From contig OW051497.1 in NCBI GenBank assembly GCA_932521035.1, forward strand, positions 4,712,001-4,776,000: a stretch of 64,000 nucleotides of DNA, written 5' to 3'. Positions within the stretch are counted from its first letter, which is position 1. Every line of letters starts with the position of its first letter. The translations under genes were made by a program, and so were the position numbers. Of the stretch, positions 13,057 to 25,800 are shown one piece after another. The notes below the pieces were generated by a model. That model made no database searches, was not told where the DNA came from, and was given only the letters and a program-made list of their open reading frames with translations. Source of the stretch: Oscheius dolichura (taxonomy: Eukaryota; Nematoda; Chromadorea; Rhabditida; Rhabditidae).

Positions 13057-15379
13057 GGCATCGGAAGAGGGTTGACTGATACCTATGACTAGTTGGAGAT
13101 ATCGTCTAGTATAAGGAAGGTCTTGGCAGCCGTAATATGACACCCCAATGTTGGAGAGGGCGGGCGAATAAAGTATGCTCTTAATACCTGGGGCTTCGCA
13201 CTCTGAACTGCGATGCTATGTGCCCTTTTTTGTTTTTGGGGAATACCTTTGTAGCCCCTTCTTACACACAATATTATGCTTTGTGAGGATACCTATCGAC
13301 CGAAATGCCTGGTTGACTGGTTCTGTAACAAAAGGTGGATGACTCTCCGAGACGGCAGTGTGTACTCTGTTTACGCTTTCTAAACAATGCGTCGGTTTGT
13401 ATTAACGTCTGCTTAGTGCAAATCTTCCCCTTTGAAGGTGCGTTCTGTCGCCCCCTCCTAGTTGGGCACAGGGAGTAATCCAGCCGGCCAGGGGACGGTA
13501 ATCCCTAATGTTCTGCACCGATCACATAAATTGATTCCTCTTTTGTGTTGCTTGTTGTGGTGAAATCACACATCAGAGGGGAGTCATCGGTGTGGCCAAA
13601 TAGCCAACGACCCTGCCAATGGGAGGTAGTCATTAGTTTAGCGAACTCTCGTATTACCCACGTATCACCAAATATATTCAAATCCAGTCAAATTCAATGA
13701 CACGTTAGATATAAGTTTGCGAGTTATGATTTCTATCGCTCTTCCTCATTTTGTCAACAACAGTCGACATAGGGGCGATCGAATGTTTGCACTCGATCAC
13801 ACGTGGCACAACGGCTTCCATCGCGTCGGAAATCGCGCACTTCCCGCCTCTGTGCTATCTGATATCCCTTGCCCGACAGTTCGTTTTTGCTTATCAGAAC
13901 ATTCCCTGACCTCTATGCGCCGCTTCTCTTTAATTTTACATCTAGGTGGCCAATTGGCGTACGAGAGAGACAATTTGACCACCCGTGAAGCACCTGCAGC
14001 AAGATTAATAGTCTTGGGGGCTTCCCCCAGTTCAGGTTCCCTTGATCTGGCTTCAAAGGGGTCATTGCTGTCACTTTCGCTCGGCACAATGAAGGTATCA
14101 GCTACAAGACAGCCGCTTCCTTGCTGTCTTATAAACAAAGGAACTGTTTGTATAAGCCATGGCTAAGTGTCCAGCCAGCAGCCGTCCCCTTTCTTCTTTT
14201 CTTAGAAATCCCCAAGAATTATGAGTCGAAAATCGATACATATAGCATTTCCCTCTTATCACCGCACAACGCCCAGAGACAGTCATCTTCCCACAGGGCA
14301 TTTCCTTTTTTTATCATCTACTGTCAAATTAGAACTGGGCGAAGCTAGCCTTTTCTTGATAGTTATAATTTGTTTATTATTTCCATTGCTTTTTTAAACC
14401 ACGGCTTTTCCACAGATTATTCATCTTTCAAGGCGACGAAAGACCATAACGAACAGTTCCACGTCACTCAGACTGCGCCCTCCCCGGCGTTGGCAAAAGA
14501 TTGTCTAGGCAATGGATTTTCTCAGAGAAATCCTATTAAAACTTTTTTTTGATTCCCACGTAGAACGAAAGGTCTTTTGTGAATGGCTAGTCTCTAGGCA
14601 GCGGCTGCGGGGACAAAGTCGGCCATCCTCGCGCGACCTCCCCCGTTCCTCTCCATATAAGACACTCTTCACCCATGTCGCTAAAAGCCCCTCTATTCAT
14701 TCATTTAAAAAAAAGAAATAGAAAAGAGTCTCTATGATGGGGCGCTTACCAAGCTTTCTTCGCGGACTAGTTTGCAATCTAATGAAACGATCGAACTACA
14801 ACCCAGAAAGCGCCGTTTTCGTTGAGGATCCCTCCTTGCCGCCAATTGCCTTTATTTCAGCGCCGTTCATTTGCACTCGTAGATACGCACGGAACGAGGT
14901 CTTTTACAGCCTGTCCATACCGCGTACCGTGTAGATTACTACTAGCCTCACAGTTTAATAGTACGCATAGCATGATTGACAGATGTTACTTTTGTTGTGG
15001 AGGATATTCCCCTTAGTTTACGAAAGGAGGTTCGCGTCAGGGCCAAGTTGTTTACTAGACAAAGGGCGACGACAAGGCCAAAAGGAAGCCATCGTTATTC
15101 ATAGCCGAGGACCTCTTAGGCCTTTCCCCTAATCAATTGACTGTCGCACTCCAAAGCCGTCTCAATCTTTTTGGCCGGTGAGTGCTATTTAATAGGTTGT
15201 CTTCGATTTAAATTGGCCATCCATCGTGTCAGTTCCGCGACAATTTCAAAGTTACCTTCGTTGACATTTTCTTGTTTTTCCTTATGCCATCCCTCCTGGT
15301 CATATGCTCTCCCTTTTCTTTGCTACCTGTTTGTGCCTGACTCAGGAAAGAATCTCCCTTTTCAGGAATTCAACCTACA
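13057..15379. other. Intergenic space between divergent genes
   Basis: Mixed composition to about 13.3 kb, then increasingly pyrimidine-rich on the plus strand (purines 19 of 60 at 15301-15360) up to the PDXDC1-like start. Open frames such as 13717-14166 lack splice signals or recognisable domains. It must hold the promoters of two divergently transcribed genes; no specific site is recognisable. Confidence 0.55.
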
Positions 15380-18300
15380 ATGGCGTCTGATGTTGCCAAC
15401 GCTATTCAAAATGTCGACAATCTTCTCTCAAGCATTGACAGGTAAGAATGTTCCTTTGTCAATAATTTATAAGAAGGTGGGGGATCCATTGTCCTCCCAC
15501 ATATCTGACTGGTAGGCCGAATTTCATTTCCTCTATGATTTACGGCTCCGCTATGTTGTAGAAGGATGCAAACAAAGCGCCGACATAAAACAAATCTTTA
15601 CTAACGATTATCCGCCAGAATTCAACGGTGGAACTATTTCGGGAAAGGACGAGCCATTAAAGGCCTTCTCTTCGAGTTTACCTATGCGTTTTTTGTTGAT
15701 CGAGTGCACTGCTCATACATTATTAAACAGTGAAATTTTGAGAATTCCAAGTACTCTTTAAAGCTCCCCCTGCAAACATTTTACTCCAAATTAGGTAATG
15801 TTTGTTTCTGCAAAGATTGTCAATCTTAAAAATAGTTTTTTTTTAAATTCAATAATAGTTTGACCTTTCCAGGAAACAGAAAAGCAAGAAATATCTGTTG
15901 CCTTTTTTCTCTTCCCGTGTCTCGGATTCAAGTGTGTTCGCGACCGCTTTTATCGTGATTTTCATCGGCAGCGACCCACATAGGCGAATCTCTCTGGAAC
16001 TTCCCGTTAGGAACAGATGGTCGAAAAACTTGATTCCTTTCACTACAATTCACTTAGGAAAGAGCAGCCTTATCTAGCGAAAAGCATCCCCCAATTAATT
16101 AGCCGGCGTGACCTCATTTAGGTTAGTGGGCTCAGTTTCACTTAGGCGATAGAGTCGTAACTCTTTCCACGCCATGCATTTACTTCTATTCCGTTTTCTA
16201 CCTTAGCCGTGCTTACAATTATACTTGTAGTCGGTCAAAAAAGGAGGTCGAGTCCAATTGAACCAATACTCAATTTAGTCTTCCAAATTGTATTTTTTGC
16301 ACACGTTTCTTGTTGCCTTCCTCGCCCAAATTATTTGCCTCGATCCTCTCCCTAGCTCCGTTTTTTTCAGTAAAACAGCTTCTTCCACGAATGGAACTAT
16401 TTGATGTTATCCAATTTCAACATAGTCTGCGCCGCAAGCAATCTGTTGAGAACAGCTAATGGCAAGATAATAGGCCCAAGGGGGTGCGTCCATTTGTCTT
16501 TTTTCGGACATGAAACTGACAACTAAACCAGTTAAAACGTGGGATTTTACTCAAATGTGTCCTCAACCGGGAGCTGTTCAATGTGGCCAGTGTCCCCGGG
16601 GGCGGTGCCCCGGGTGTGACAGCAACGCCCACAGATTGAACCGCACTATGAATCGCCGATTAGATGACCATGAGCTCCCCACTGGACGAAACATGACTGA
16701 ACTCATGTTGAATCCCCTCACCCTCAGGTAGGTTGGAGTGTAGCGCGAGCTTCTAACCTAAGACACAGTTTGAGGGGAACGGTAGATTGTGCTAATCTCC
16801 CGGGTTCCAGCAAAATTGATGCTCAAATGCAACAGCACAGTCCCAGCTCCAACAGTGGTTCAGCCAAGTCGGAAGATAGCGGAGTTGGAGGAGAAGAAGT
16901 TGCTAGAAAAACATCCGCCGCGGTTGGTACCAATTTCCGTTCTGAAATACAGCTCTTTAGGGAGGAGGCAAGCTGTCCCGGCGTTCCTCTCGGATGTCTC
17001 AGTCCGGAGTCTCGCCAGTACTTGAGCAATTGGAACAGATGATCATTTCCGATGAGTGGGTAGGTCGAGAGGAGACTCCCCACGGGCATCCACAACTCGT
17101 CAAAACCCGGTTAGTCAATTTTTATTCCTGTCTATCTTCTCTCAGATCTCGAGAGAACCAACGACTTTCTGACTTGGGAAGGACGCTAGTGACATCCTCC
17201 TCACTGAAAACATACATCGACCTTCTTAGTAGCCACCACCGTCAAAGTATTGCCGCCTGGTTATATGGAAACACTTGCCAAGCTCTTAGCCAACAATTCA
17301 GGTAGTGCATCCCGTGTTATGGTGATAAAGAATCAGTACAGGTTCCCCGAATATCAGGTCTACTGTTCTGAGCCGGAAGCCACCCTTGCCCTCTCTGTAA
17401 AAAATGGAATTGGTGAGGGTCATAAATCTCGTAGAATGAGACAACTTGCAGGACACGCCGTAAAGCTGGCCCTAAAACAAGCATATGGTTTAGAATACGT
17501 CCGAAAGGGTTGGAGAGCCTTTGTTGAGAAAGTGAGACGCCAATTAGTGCAATGGGGATGCATCCGTGAGCTTTATAGGGTGCTCCGGTAGTGTATGTCT
17601 CGCCGGCTCATCATCTCGACCTCGGATCCTATCTAGCCACCGAATTTGGAATAGCGGATGTCGTTGTGCTACCCAAAATGGACGGAGACCTAATTGAAGT
17701 GGAAGGAAGGATTGTATGTTGCCTTTGTCAGTTTAAATCACATTAATCCCTCCTAGGATCACGCGCAATTTGAGAAAATCCTCGAAGAAGACGTTGCCGC
17801 CGGAAAAGTTCCACTCATGCTGATTGGAGTTGTCGGATCCACTATCTTGGGCCAGAACGATATGATCTCAAAAATATTGGAGATTCGTAAAAAGCATCGC
17901 TTTTGGCTTCACATTGTGGGACAGGTAGGGCCGTTCCGCAAGCACATGAATTTCGAATTAAGGCTGTTGCCGCTCTGTCACTTCGCGAGCCCACTGAGGT
18001 CCTTGTCCACGTACTTTCTCAGGTGGACAGCGCAACAATCCCATTAGCTTTGTGGCTTGGAATCCCCGCAGCTCCTGTTGTGGTTAGTCATATCGTATTT
18101 CCAAATAGGAGAAGGCAAAACACATAACAAAATGTTGTTCTTTAGACACTCCATCGGCCAATTGAAGGACATAAACCGTCGTATCGCGAGAAATTGGACA
18201 GTCTACCCTGGTGGGTGGCTACTCAGTACCTGACAAACAAGAGGATCACCGACACTATCGAAAATGCCTACATGCTGGTAAATAGCACCTAAGAACCCAT

Positions 18301-19757
18301 TTGAATCCATTTTAGAGCAAAGTAATGCTGAAGGGACTCGCTAGTATTCCTAACATCGAAATCGTCGGCATGGAGAACGCCGCAGATTATGCCGCCCGAG
18401 TTTATAAGAATCAGTATACTGCTCCCACCGTGTTGATCTTCAAATATCGTTACCAACCGGTTAAAGATGCCATTCAGGTGAGTCTGGCAAACAATATTAT
18501 GTTGATCACTTGTTTAGCATCATAAGGATTTGTGCAGGAAGACAGATGATGAGCTTAACCACGAGGAAATAGCCAAGGCTGAGAAAATACTCCAAGAAGA
18601 GTTGGAATATGGAGATTCCCTGAACTCATGGGTAGGGCTATCCTATTAAATATCTATTAATGTTTCTACAGCTTGGACAAGGTCTTCTGGCCGAGTGTCA
18701 ATCCCTGGGAATCCATATGATTGAACTTGGTGGCAATCAAAGGACCGCTTTCCGTTTCTGCCCTCTGGAACATGCTGCAGGTGGCCCAATTAATTACCCA
18801 TTTCTTACTTTGGCTTTAGTTGTCAATTCTCAAGTGGACCATGTACAGCGTTTTGTTCGCCAACTTACGGATGTACTCCGAATTGTCGACTCTACAGTCA
18901 TGGCCCGTGCCCGGTTCACTGAACTTCGAGAAGAATATCCCAGCCTTACTTTTGTCCCTGTGAAGAAGTGGGCCGGTGTAGGAGCTATTTGCTACATTCC
19001 GTCGATAGTCAAGGAGATTGTCCCCGGTGAATGGAACGAGAACCAGAGACAACAGGTGGAAAGACTCAGTTTTCCTCTTTTAGGTGTTCATTTTCAGATT
19101 TCATACCTCAACATCGAACTTGTCCACCAGTTGCGCGCCTTCGATTCAGCGTTCTCTAGCGGAGAAAGTGAACTCTATGGGGTAATAAGGAATTGTTCGG
19201 GTGCATAAGGACGAGTTCAGGTCAAGTGTGTCAAATTTGGAATGCTGTCGGATGCGAAGGATCTGAATGACTTGATGAAAATGGTCGCCGAGAAGGGAAA
19301 AGAGATCGAGAACAGTCAGCAATTCTTGGACAGCCTTGCCGACATGATCCGACATGGAATTGAAACTGCTAACGAGGACCTAAAGAAGGAGAATGATATC
19401 CGACTTCAAAATGAGGGAGTGATCCGCCAGCTGCCTATTATGGGATCTTTGTACAACTGGTTCTCTCCCCTTGATAAGGAAGCCGTCAGTATTCGAGGAA
19501 GATCGTTCAATTTGAAAACTGGTCAGTCTTGCTTGCTATTTCCTACAGTTCCGAATTTAGGAGAGATCCAAGCGACAGATGTTTTGTATAAATTGAAGCA
19601 CAACGACGTCAAGGAGCCGATGACGCCCGTGGAGACACCCCAGAATCCCCATGATTTTTCAAAACGTGTAGTTGAGCCCGTGCCTGAGGAAGACGAAAGC
19701 GCCGACACCGAGGCAGAGGGCGAAGTTAAGACAGAGCAGCCGACGGAGTCCAAGTAG
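15380..19757 (+). CDS. PDXDC1: PDXDC1-like protein (PLP-dependent decarboxylase fold, catalytic residues lost)
   Basis: Sixteen exons: 15380-15441, 16811-16922, 16961-17109, 17146-17301, 17342-17531, 17579-17713, 17757-17924, 17963-18082, 18146-18277, 18316-18477, 18527-18631, 18672-18780, 18820-19055, 19098-19167, 19210-19521, 19561-19757; 804 aa, close to vertebrate PDXDC1. A TTTTCAG acceptor lies about 16 nt before the ATG. The N-terminus is a coiled-coil-like segment plus Ser-rich linker; the group II decarboxylase fold follows (PVVYVSPAHH, WLHIVG, LWLGIPAAPVV). The C-terminal signature EGVIRQLPIMGSLYNWFSPL matches PDXDC1 nearly position by position. Against group II decarboxylases, the PLP-binding Asp after WLH and the Schiff-base Lys (before the WLGIP motif) are both absent, so decarboxylation is unlikely. 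An acidic tail closes the protein. Introns 18781-18819, 19056-19097 and 19522-19560 are 3n long and stop-free; they are removed because the family alignment closes over them. AATAAA follows at 19955-19960. Confidence 0.88.
15442..16810 (+). other. Long first intron of the PDXDC1-like gene
   Basis: 1369 nt, against about 36-65 nt for the other introns of this gene. Donor GTAAGA at 15442, acceptor GGGTTCCAG ending 16810. It continues the pyrimidine-rich composition of the upstream region and contains a perfect GC-rich hairpin at 16595-16614. No embedded gene is seen. Its length and position suggest it could hold regulatory elements; that is inference. Confidence 0.7.
16595..16614. repeat. Perfect 7-bp GC inverted repeat
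   Basis: CCCGGGG at 16595-16601 pairs with CCCCGGG at 16608-16614 around a 6-nt loop (GCGGTG). It lies inside the first intron of the PDXDC1-like gene. It could form a stable hairpin in RNA or DNA; no terminator or binding-site role is shown. Confidence 0.75.
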
Positions 19758-22700
19758 TCACTTCTTTTCACTTGTTTAGTATTTATGTAAGTAGCACGTT
19801 TTCAGCCGACTGTGATGTGATCATGTGGTTGTTTAACCGGTACCTAACACTATCCACTTTTTTTTCTGCTTCCGTTGTCTTTTCACTTCTTTCAACGCTT
19901 TATCCGTGCAATGGAGTTGTGATTTTTTGGTGTTTAAACACACTTTTGGGTTGGAATAAATTTTTCTTTCTGGTTTTGATCATTGAAAAGGAAGGCTTGA
20001 AGAACTGTACAAACAGATGGTACAGAGGCGCTTTTCTCGCATCTTTTATGGCTCGCAAAAGGTGGGAAACCATACAACAGCGCGCGTGTGTCTTTTTCTC
20101 AGAGCGAAAGAAGTTACTGATGGCCGTATCACTTTAAACGCCATTGTCTGTCCGTCAAGATGAGACCAGGAACACTTTCAATTTCCCTTTCATCCGCCAG
20201 CTGACCACCACTTTCTCTACTCACTGAACTCTACGCTATGCCGCTTCCCGCTCTTGATAAGGGCTACTACGAATTCGATCTTTGCGATGTAACCGCCGCA
20301 GTGGCAGTTCCTTATCTTTGTAAGAACAGATCAAACATTTTTTCTTGGTTTCGTCCAGACCCTTGCAGTTTCTCGGTTTCTTCAAAGACATCGGGATTAT
20401 AAACGTCCTTTGTATTTTATCTCATTAATCATTAGATACACTGTTTTGACCATAAGCCTCTCAACTGATACGCGGTTCTTTCCTAGTCAGCAAAAAAGGG
20501 CGCTGTCGTAGTAGATGCTGCGTTTAGTTATTGGTTGTCTCTAGTATTCTGGAATTTAATACAATTAGTTTAATCCGTAATAAACGTTTAAGATTTTCAT
20601 AGTTTTTTTATCCCGTAGCCTTCGGGGGTGAAACGGTGGTCGTTTCCGGAATAGGAATCTAAACCTTTTTGTCTGACCAATTTATTGTGTCCACGTGGAA
20701 AGAAGATAAAGAATTGCGTGTTAAGCCCTTGCTGATATGTTCTTTATTCAAGGGTGCATGCCACCATGAATCTAAATGGGGCACAACACGATGCTGTCTT
20801 CGCCTTCTCTCTATTTGGACAGTGTTGTATTGTACATCATTACCAGCCGGGTGGACTTGCTCCCGATCATCCTCTTTGTTATCCCATGCGTTTATTGAAA
20901 CCGTGCGGCAGCTGTTGTATCACCACGTGGATATTCCACATAAAATTTTATCTAAAAAAATCTTATTCTGACTTCTAGAGACTGTGTGAATCTGTTTCGC
21001 TTTATCACTCTTTTTGCACGATAGTGTAATCCTTGTAATCCACTGAAGGAAAAGGGTCTCCCGACTATCGGAGTAGCCCTCCTAGGATCTTCCCCTTCAA
21101 TCTTTGCTCCAGAATAATCAAACCTATTCCAAATTTTCAGTATTATCAGTAGCTGGGAAAACAGCCGTCTGACGCCCAGCTTGGCATAGGAGACCGTAAG
21201 TTCCCATTTTCATAGAACGTTGAATAAACTGTGTGGCATTAGGGGGCAACAATTAAGTCGTTGTTATCATGGGGCTACAACCGTACTCAGCCAGACGACG
21301 ATTCCTCGGCCCATGAGCTGTTATCAGCTAGCCACCACCACTGTCAAATCAATGAAAACTACTCCTTGCTTCTGACCTCTTAGGATCTCCTCTTTTTTAT
21401 TCGGTATCACCCTGTTGACTGTTTATTGACTATTAGCTCAAATGTTCAATTGTTCAATCACCCGCCTTGCTAGCCAAAACAAAAGCGAAGCTTCGTGATC
21501 CAGACGGTTTATTAATTATTGGACGCCTTCTTGGTCGCTTTCGTCACATCCCGCATAGCTTTTTCCTTTTCTTTTTAGACATTCTTTACTGTTGATTTCC
21601 CGGAACTGGTTTGTGAACAGTTAGCACTTGAAAACCGGAGGGTATTTCCCCCTTTCGAAGATCAGCCTACCGAGCGCGAAAGTCAAAATTTGCTTTAAGT
21701 TCCCGCCACATGTTTGCGCTGTAGCGGTTTAAACGGTGTCACACTATAGACCGAGTGATAGACACAAGCAAGGTCAACTAAAAACAGCTGTTTCGTGACA
21801 GGCACTTGCTTTGGAATATGAAAACAGAAATTCGTTTGCATGACTTTTGTTGTCCCAAGACAGGCACACAGCTGCCTATCCAAGGAGCGCCGGTTTTGGG
21901 AAAAGGCTATAGAGAAGCGACCATATCGATTTTTCCTTTGCCATTGACCAGTCTGACCGCAGAAATTTCAGTCTGGATAATTGTTTTCTTTCCCAGACTC
22001 TCTCCTCTCCATAATCTTTATCCTGTCTTATGTTCTCTGTCAGTATCTTTTTTCTCGCAGAACGTCCTTGAAAGGTGATCAGCCGAAAAGAGGTTATACT
22101 GGGTCTAGAAGAGCTACATATTAGGCCATTGGCGGGTAGCCATACGCCTGTGGCACTATGGTAAGTCCTTGAAAACATATTTTCCTCCTAGAATATTTGC
22201 CAGTGAAGGGGTAAACGAAAAAAAAAACAGTTCTGGCTCTTGGTGTTATTTTCTGGGAATTTAGATAACATCCGAAAATGGACGAGACGGCCACCGGTGC
22301 CATTTCCGGGGAAGTAGTTTGAAACAAACTGATCTTCCTAGTCGGAATCCTGTTTTGTGTCACGCGTTGACGATATATTCCAACGTTTTCCCAACTAAAC
22401 TGCGAGAGATACCCGGCGACTGTTTCTATTTTACATATGTTCCCTGTAAGAAGTCAAAGACCTGTTGACTCCGGACAACTCTTGCAATACGAACATGCGT
22501 CGAGAGTTATTGTGATCCCTGAAACTCTTCAGGCTGAAGAGCGACTCTACCATGCTCAGTTTTTTCGCGCCGAAAGTTGCTCCCTGTACCCGTTCCTCCT
22601 TGAAAGAGTAATGATTAACATTGAACCATTCAAAGAAGGCGCCCTACGGGAAATTAATAACTGCCTCCGGTGTAAATTTCCTTGGTAATTCTTAGATAAT

Positions 22701-22890
22701 GATAAGAAAAGCAACACGTTCAAATGTACTGCTTTGTGTTTTGGCTTCGTTGCTTCAGCCAAGTTTGATCTTTTACTAAGCACTTTTGTACTAATATTTG
22801 TCTGTTCCTGGGGTCATGGGTACAGCTAGGTAGACACGAGGCTAAACATTTTGCTCTGCTTCTTATTACTGAATAATTGTCTTGTTTCAG
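19758..22890. other. Pyrimidine-rich intergenic block
   Basis: About 3.1 kb between two plus-strand genes, T/C-rich on the plus strand. It holds the 3' UTR of the PDXDC1-like gene (AATAAA 19955-19960) and the promoter and possibly an unrecognised first exon of the P-type ATPase. Frames such as 22437-22688 show no splice structure or domain. No gene is supported. Confidence 0.55.
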
Positions 22891-25800
22891 TCGTTCATCT
22901 ACCACGAAGATCGGAGGCCTCTCATTGGACCAGACAGCAGAGCAGGTACATCAATCTTTGGTTTGTCGACTCCGGAAGGTTCAGGCTCCTACCAGTCCAT
23001 CTCTTCCATGGGTCTGCTCACTGGTGCTCGGCACCACCTGGTCATTCAGGCGGGAGACAACACCTTAAATTTATATGCCTTCAAAAAGAGCACCTTACGA
23101 ACAGTTAGTCACTTTTCTGTTTTCACCTTGTTCAGATAGAAATGTTTAATTTACCGCATCATATTCGCTACACAAAAAGACATCCAACTTTTAATAGAGA
23201 AATCGCGTTGTACCAAACTAGTAGACATTCTTTGAGAAAGTGAGGGTTGACCCGAAATGCCAATCGAGGAATGATCCGTAATAACTTGTATTTTCCAGGT
23301 GACGTCTCACATATGTACGGTCTTGACCCTTGGTATTTTACGGCTCGTCCAATACTGGTTCATTGAATTTTTTGTCAAATGTAGAGGATATCCGTGTACT
23401 CACGAGGAAGCTGATTATATTTTTGTAGTGTGAGTTTTCCTCCCACCAATTTCGCATTCGACGTTTCAGTGATGAAAATAATGAGTCCGCCTTTCGGACG
23501 GTTCGCCATGACTTCCAATCTCATGGGAAAACACCTTGCATTAATACGGTAAGTTTTTAAATTTGCTTTTTTACTGTGGAGATGATCAGGGAGACGGCAC
23601 ATTGATAGAAGTCGAGAGTCTCCGATGGTTCACATTCCGAAAACTTAAATATCTCTGGCGTGATGGAAGTTGGATCACATCCGCCGATACTGATCTCAAT
23701 GTAACTATATTTATCTTTTTTTCTTTATGTTTCAGTATAGATTCCTGTCAGCTGTTTCACGGAAAGCGATAAGAACAGTGGTTTGAGTACTGATGAAGTG
23801 GCTCGGCGGATAAAACTGTATGGACACAATCTGATCGACGTGAAACTCAAGCCTATTCTGGTGCTGCTCTTCACCGAGGTCCTCTCCCCGTTCTATATCT
23901 TCCAAGTGGTCAGCATGTGTGTCTGGTACACGGACGACTACGTCTACTACGCTTCTATTGTCGTCCTGATGACTGTCACCTCCATCGTGCTCGATGTTTG
24001 GCAAACCAGGTGCAGTATCTTCTTCTATTTTGGGTATTTCGGTTTAGGTCACAGGAAAAGAAACTGCAGTCAATGGTAGAATCCGTGAGTGAGGTAGACA
24101 TTGTGCGAAACGGACAAACCTTGCGTCTGAATTCTGATCAGCTTGTTCCTGGAGACATTGTCTGTATCCCGGCTCATGGAGGAATTCTACAATTTGATGG
24201 TGTTCTGATGAATGGAACGGTCATTGTGAACGAGAGTATGCTCACTGGAGAGTCGGTCCCCATCACGAAAGTGGCTCTAACTGGAACAGATGAAGGATCG
24301 TTTAATGTGAAGTTTTCCTACGAGAAACACTCCAAGCACATTCTCTTCTGCGGTACTAATGTCCTCCAGACAAGATTCTACGGCGGAGGTCAAGTCAAGG
24401 TAACCCTGATACTGCCCTTTCTTCAAGTCTAATTCAGGCTGTCGTTTTGAGGACTGGATATGCTACTTTAAAGGGACAACTGGTTCGTTCTATCATGTAT
24501 CCAAAACCTGTAGACTTCCGCTTTACCAAGGATCTTCTAAAGGTTTGAACTTCTCCAATTGGTTTCATTTCTTCCTTTTCAGTTCGTCTTGTTCCTGGCT
24601 TGTATTGCCGCTTGTGGATTTACATACACAATTGTTATTATGATTCTACGAGATTCTTCAGCTAAAAAAGTGATCATTCGAGCATTGGACTGTATCACGA
24701 TTGTGGTACCTCCAGCTCTACCAGGTTCTTTCGTGCTTTTTCATTTTACATAATATTTCAGCTGCCATGTCCGTTGGGATTATCAACGCCAACATGCGAT
24801 TGAAAAAGAAACAAATTTTCTGTATTTCTCCTTCAACTATCAACACCTGTGGTGGGATCAACGTAGTGTGTTTTGACAAGACTGGGACATTAACAGAGGA
24901 TGGGCTCGACTTTCAAACTTTGCGAGCAGTCAAAATGGGAAATGAACCAACATTTACAGAGGTAATTTTCTTCAGCGCCAAATGTTTATACGGCAATTCA
25001 GGAAGCGCATGAGTTTGACCCCGAACGTTTGCCTTGTAATGGCGAAATCATCATAGCCGTTGCCACTTGTCATTCCCTAACGAGGATCGAAGGAGTCCTA
25101 CACGGAGACCCTCTGGATCTAATTCTATTCAATCAGACACAGTGGGAATTGGCCGAATCAGAGCATACCAGCGAAACGGAGACCGAGTTGGCATTGTTTG
25201 ACAATGTACAACCTACAATTGTGAAGCCTCCCCTACACCACTATGATTATCACAAGGGGAACCACGAATACTCCATCGTGCGCCAGTTCACCTTCAGCTC
25301 GGCTCTCCAAAGGATGTCCGTCATTGTTTCCAATCCCGCAGAAGGATCTGGCCATGACATGACACTGTATTGTAAAGGCTCCCCAGAAATGATCCTCACC
25401 CTCTGCAATCCTTCTACAGTCCCCGCCGACTATCTGGAACATGTCAACGCCTATGCCAAGCATGGATACCGTCTTATCGCTGTGGCGAAAAGGAAGCTCG
25501 AAATGAACTACGTCAAGGCTTCGAAGATTGCTCGAAATTTGGTGGAATCCGACCTCGACCTTCTGGGATTGGTAGTAATGGAGAATCGCGTTAAACCAGT
25601 CACAAGAGATACAATTGTGGAGCTGAACATGTAGGTTGTGACGAGCGTCTCAGCAGATAAGTCAATTCAGGGCTAACATTCGAACTGTTATGGTTACTGG
25701 AGACAATCTCTTGACCGCTATAAGCGTAGCTCGTGAATGTGGAATTATTCAAGCCAGAAAGAGATCCTACCTGATTGAACACGACTCAACTAGGACAAAT

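Noticed and set aside
13717-14166. 149-codon frame upstream of the PDXDC1-like gene
   Set aside because: No recognisable segment and an overlapping minus-strand frame of similar length; no splice or poly(A) context.
18816-19355. Antisense frames across the PDXDC1-like exons
   Set aside because: Shadows of a conserved plus-strand coding sequence.
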